A stretch of 5,616 nucleotides of DNA. It comes from Candidatus Zipacnadia bacterium (lineage in GTDB: Bacteria; Armatimonadota; Zipacnadia; Zipacnadales; Zipacnadaceae). Made by a program: the position numbers and the translations under genes. Location: NCBI GenBank assembly GCA_029821255.1, contig JALGTS010000088.1, forward strand, positions 1 to 5,616, written 5' to 3'. Of the stretch, positions 5,355 through 5,616 are shown piece after piece; the first letter of the stretch is position 1; every line of letters begins with the position of its first letter. The notes beneath the pieces are model-generated. The model was not told the DNA's origin and searched no databases. It was given only the letters and a program-made list of their open reading frames with translations.

Positions 5355-5616
5355 ATGCAACAACTACTGGTCTCCAAGAGCGAACCGTTGGCGGGCACCA
5401 TTCCGATAAGCGGCTCAAAGAACGGTACGCTTCCCCTGTTGGCAGCGGCCATGCTCATAGAGGGCGAGACCATCATCGAAAATGTGCCTAATATCCACGA
5501 CGTTGATACAATGCTCCAGATGTTGCGAGCTGTGGGTATCAAGTGCACCTTCATTAAGCCAGGTGTGTTGAAGATTGATGCTACAAATATCAACTCCTGC
5601 CAGGCACCATACCATC
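5355..5616 (+). CDS. murA: UDP-N-acetylglucosamine 1-carboxyvinyltransferase, 5' part (runs off window)
   Basis: The first 87 residues of MurA (EPSP synthase family, usually about 420 residues), the cytoplasmic enzyme that transfers enolpyruvate from PEP to UDP-GlcNAc as the first committed step of peptidoglycan synthesis. The N-terminus reads LAGTIPISGSKNGTLPLLAAAML with Lys22-Asn23 at the same positions as the substrate-binding pair in E. coli MurA, followed by ENVPNIHDVDTML and a KIDATNINSCQAPY segment matching the family's DVDT and IDA...APY blocks. Most homologues have SGAKNAALP; this one has SGSKNGTLP, a mild variation. The catalytic Cys/Asp loop near residue 115 lies beyond the window, so the fosfomycin-reactive residue cannot be judged. 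The start is supported by a strong ribosome site and a promoter about 80 bases upstream. The reading frame is open to the last base. EPSP synthase itself (aroA) is unlikely given the sequence. Confidence 0.92.
   Translation, partial: MQQLLVSKSEPLAGTIPISGSKNGTLPLLAAAMLIEGETIIENVPNIHDVDTMLQMLRAVGIKCTFIKPGVLKIDATNINSCQAPYH

Overview
The window is ordinary-looking bacterial chromosome of moderate GC content. All genes lie on the + strand and are packed fairly tightly. Reading left to right it holds: the 3' part of an LL-diaminopimelate aminotransferase (dapL type); an uncharacterised B12-binding-fold/radical SAM protein of the TIGR03960 type; its usual partner, a DUF2344/TIGR03936 protein, overlapping it by 20 bases; an RNase E/G family endoribonuclease; and the 5' part of murA (UDP-N-acetylglucosamine 1-carboxyvinyltransferase). 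No transposase, integrase, phage gene, CRISPR array, tRNA or rRNA was seen. The DapL route to lysine, the separate radical SAM and DUF2344 genes next to an RNase E/G gene, and the protein sequences would fit a Chloroflexota-like (perhaps Dehalococcoidia-related) or other deep-branching bacterium. This placement is inference from family recollection, not a search.

Layout: 2-661 dapL (5' end outside the window); 662-812 a gap holding a 60-base imperfect dyad; 813-2720 the radical SAM gene; 2701-3384 DUF2344; 3385-3530 a gap rich in inverted repeats that runs into coding-like sequence for the RNase; 3531-5141 the RNase body; 5142-5354 a gap with a good sigma70-type promoter and Shine-Dalgarno site; 5355 to the end murA.

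The radical SAM, DUF2344 and RNase genes probably form one transcription unit. Radical SAM/DUF2344 pairs, often fused, are commonly found beside RNase G and the ribosomal protein genes rplU/rpmA, which hints at a role in RNA or ribosome biology, but their reaction is unknown. Here murA, with its own promoter, follows the RNase instead. The aminotransferase supplies LL-diaminopimelate for lysine (and peptidoglycan where made), and MurA commits UDP-GlcNAc to peptidoglycan.

The part most worth a second look is the start of the RNase gene. The conserved N-terminal strand of the family is clearly encoded upstream of the first canonical start codon (GTG 3531), yet no ATG, GTG or TTG lies in that frame between the stop at 3477-3479 and 3531. 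A strong nested inverted repeat (3392-3466) sits just upstream. Either initiation is unusual (AUU at 3498), or a -1 slip or a one-base sequence error at an A5 run joins it to an upstream ATG, or the gene really starts at 3531 without its first strand. RNase E autoregulation through its 5' leader in E. coli makes a regulatory reading attractive but unproven.
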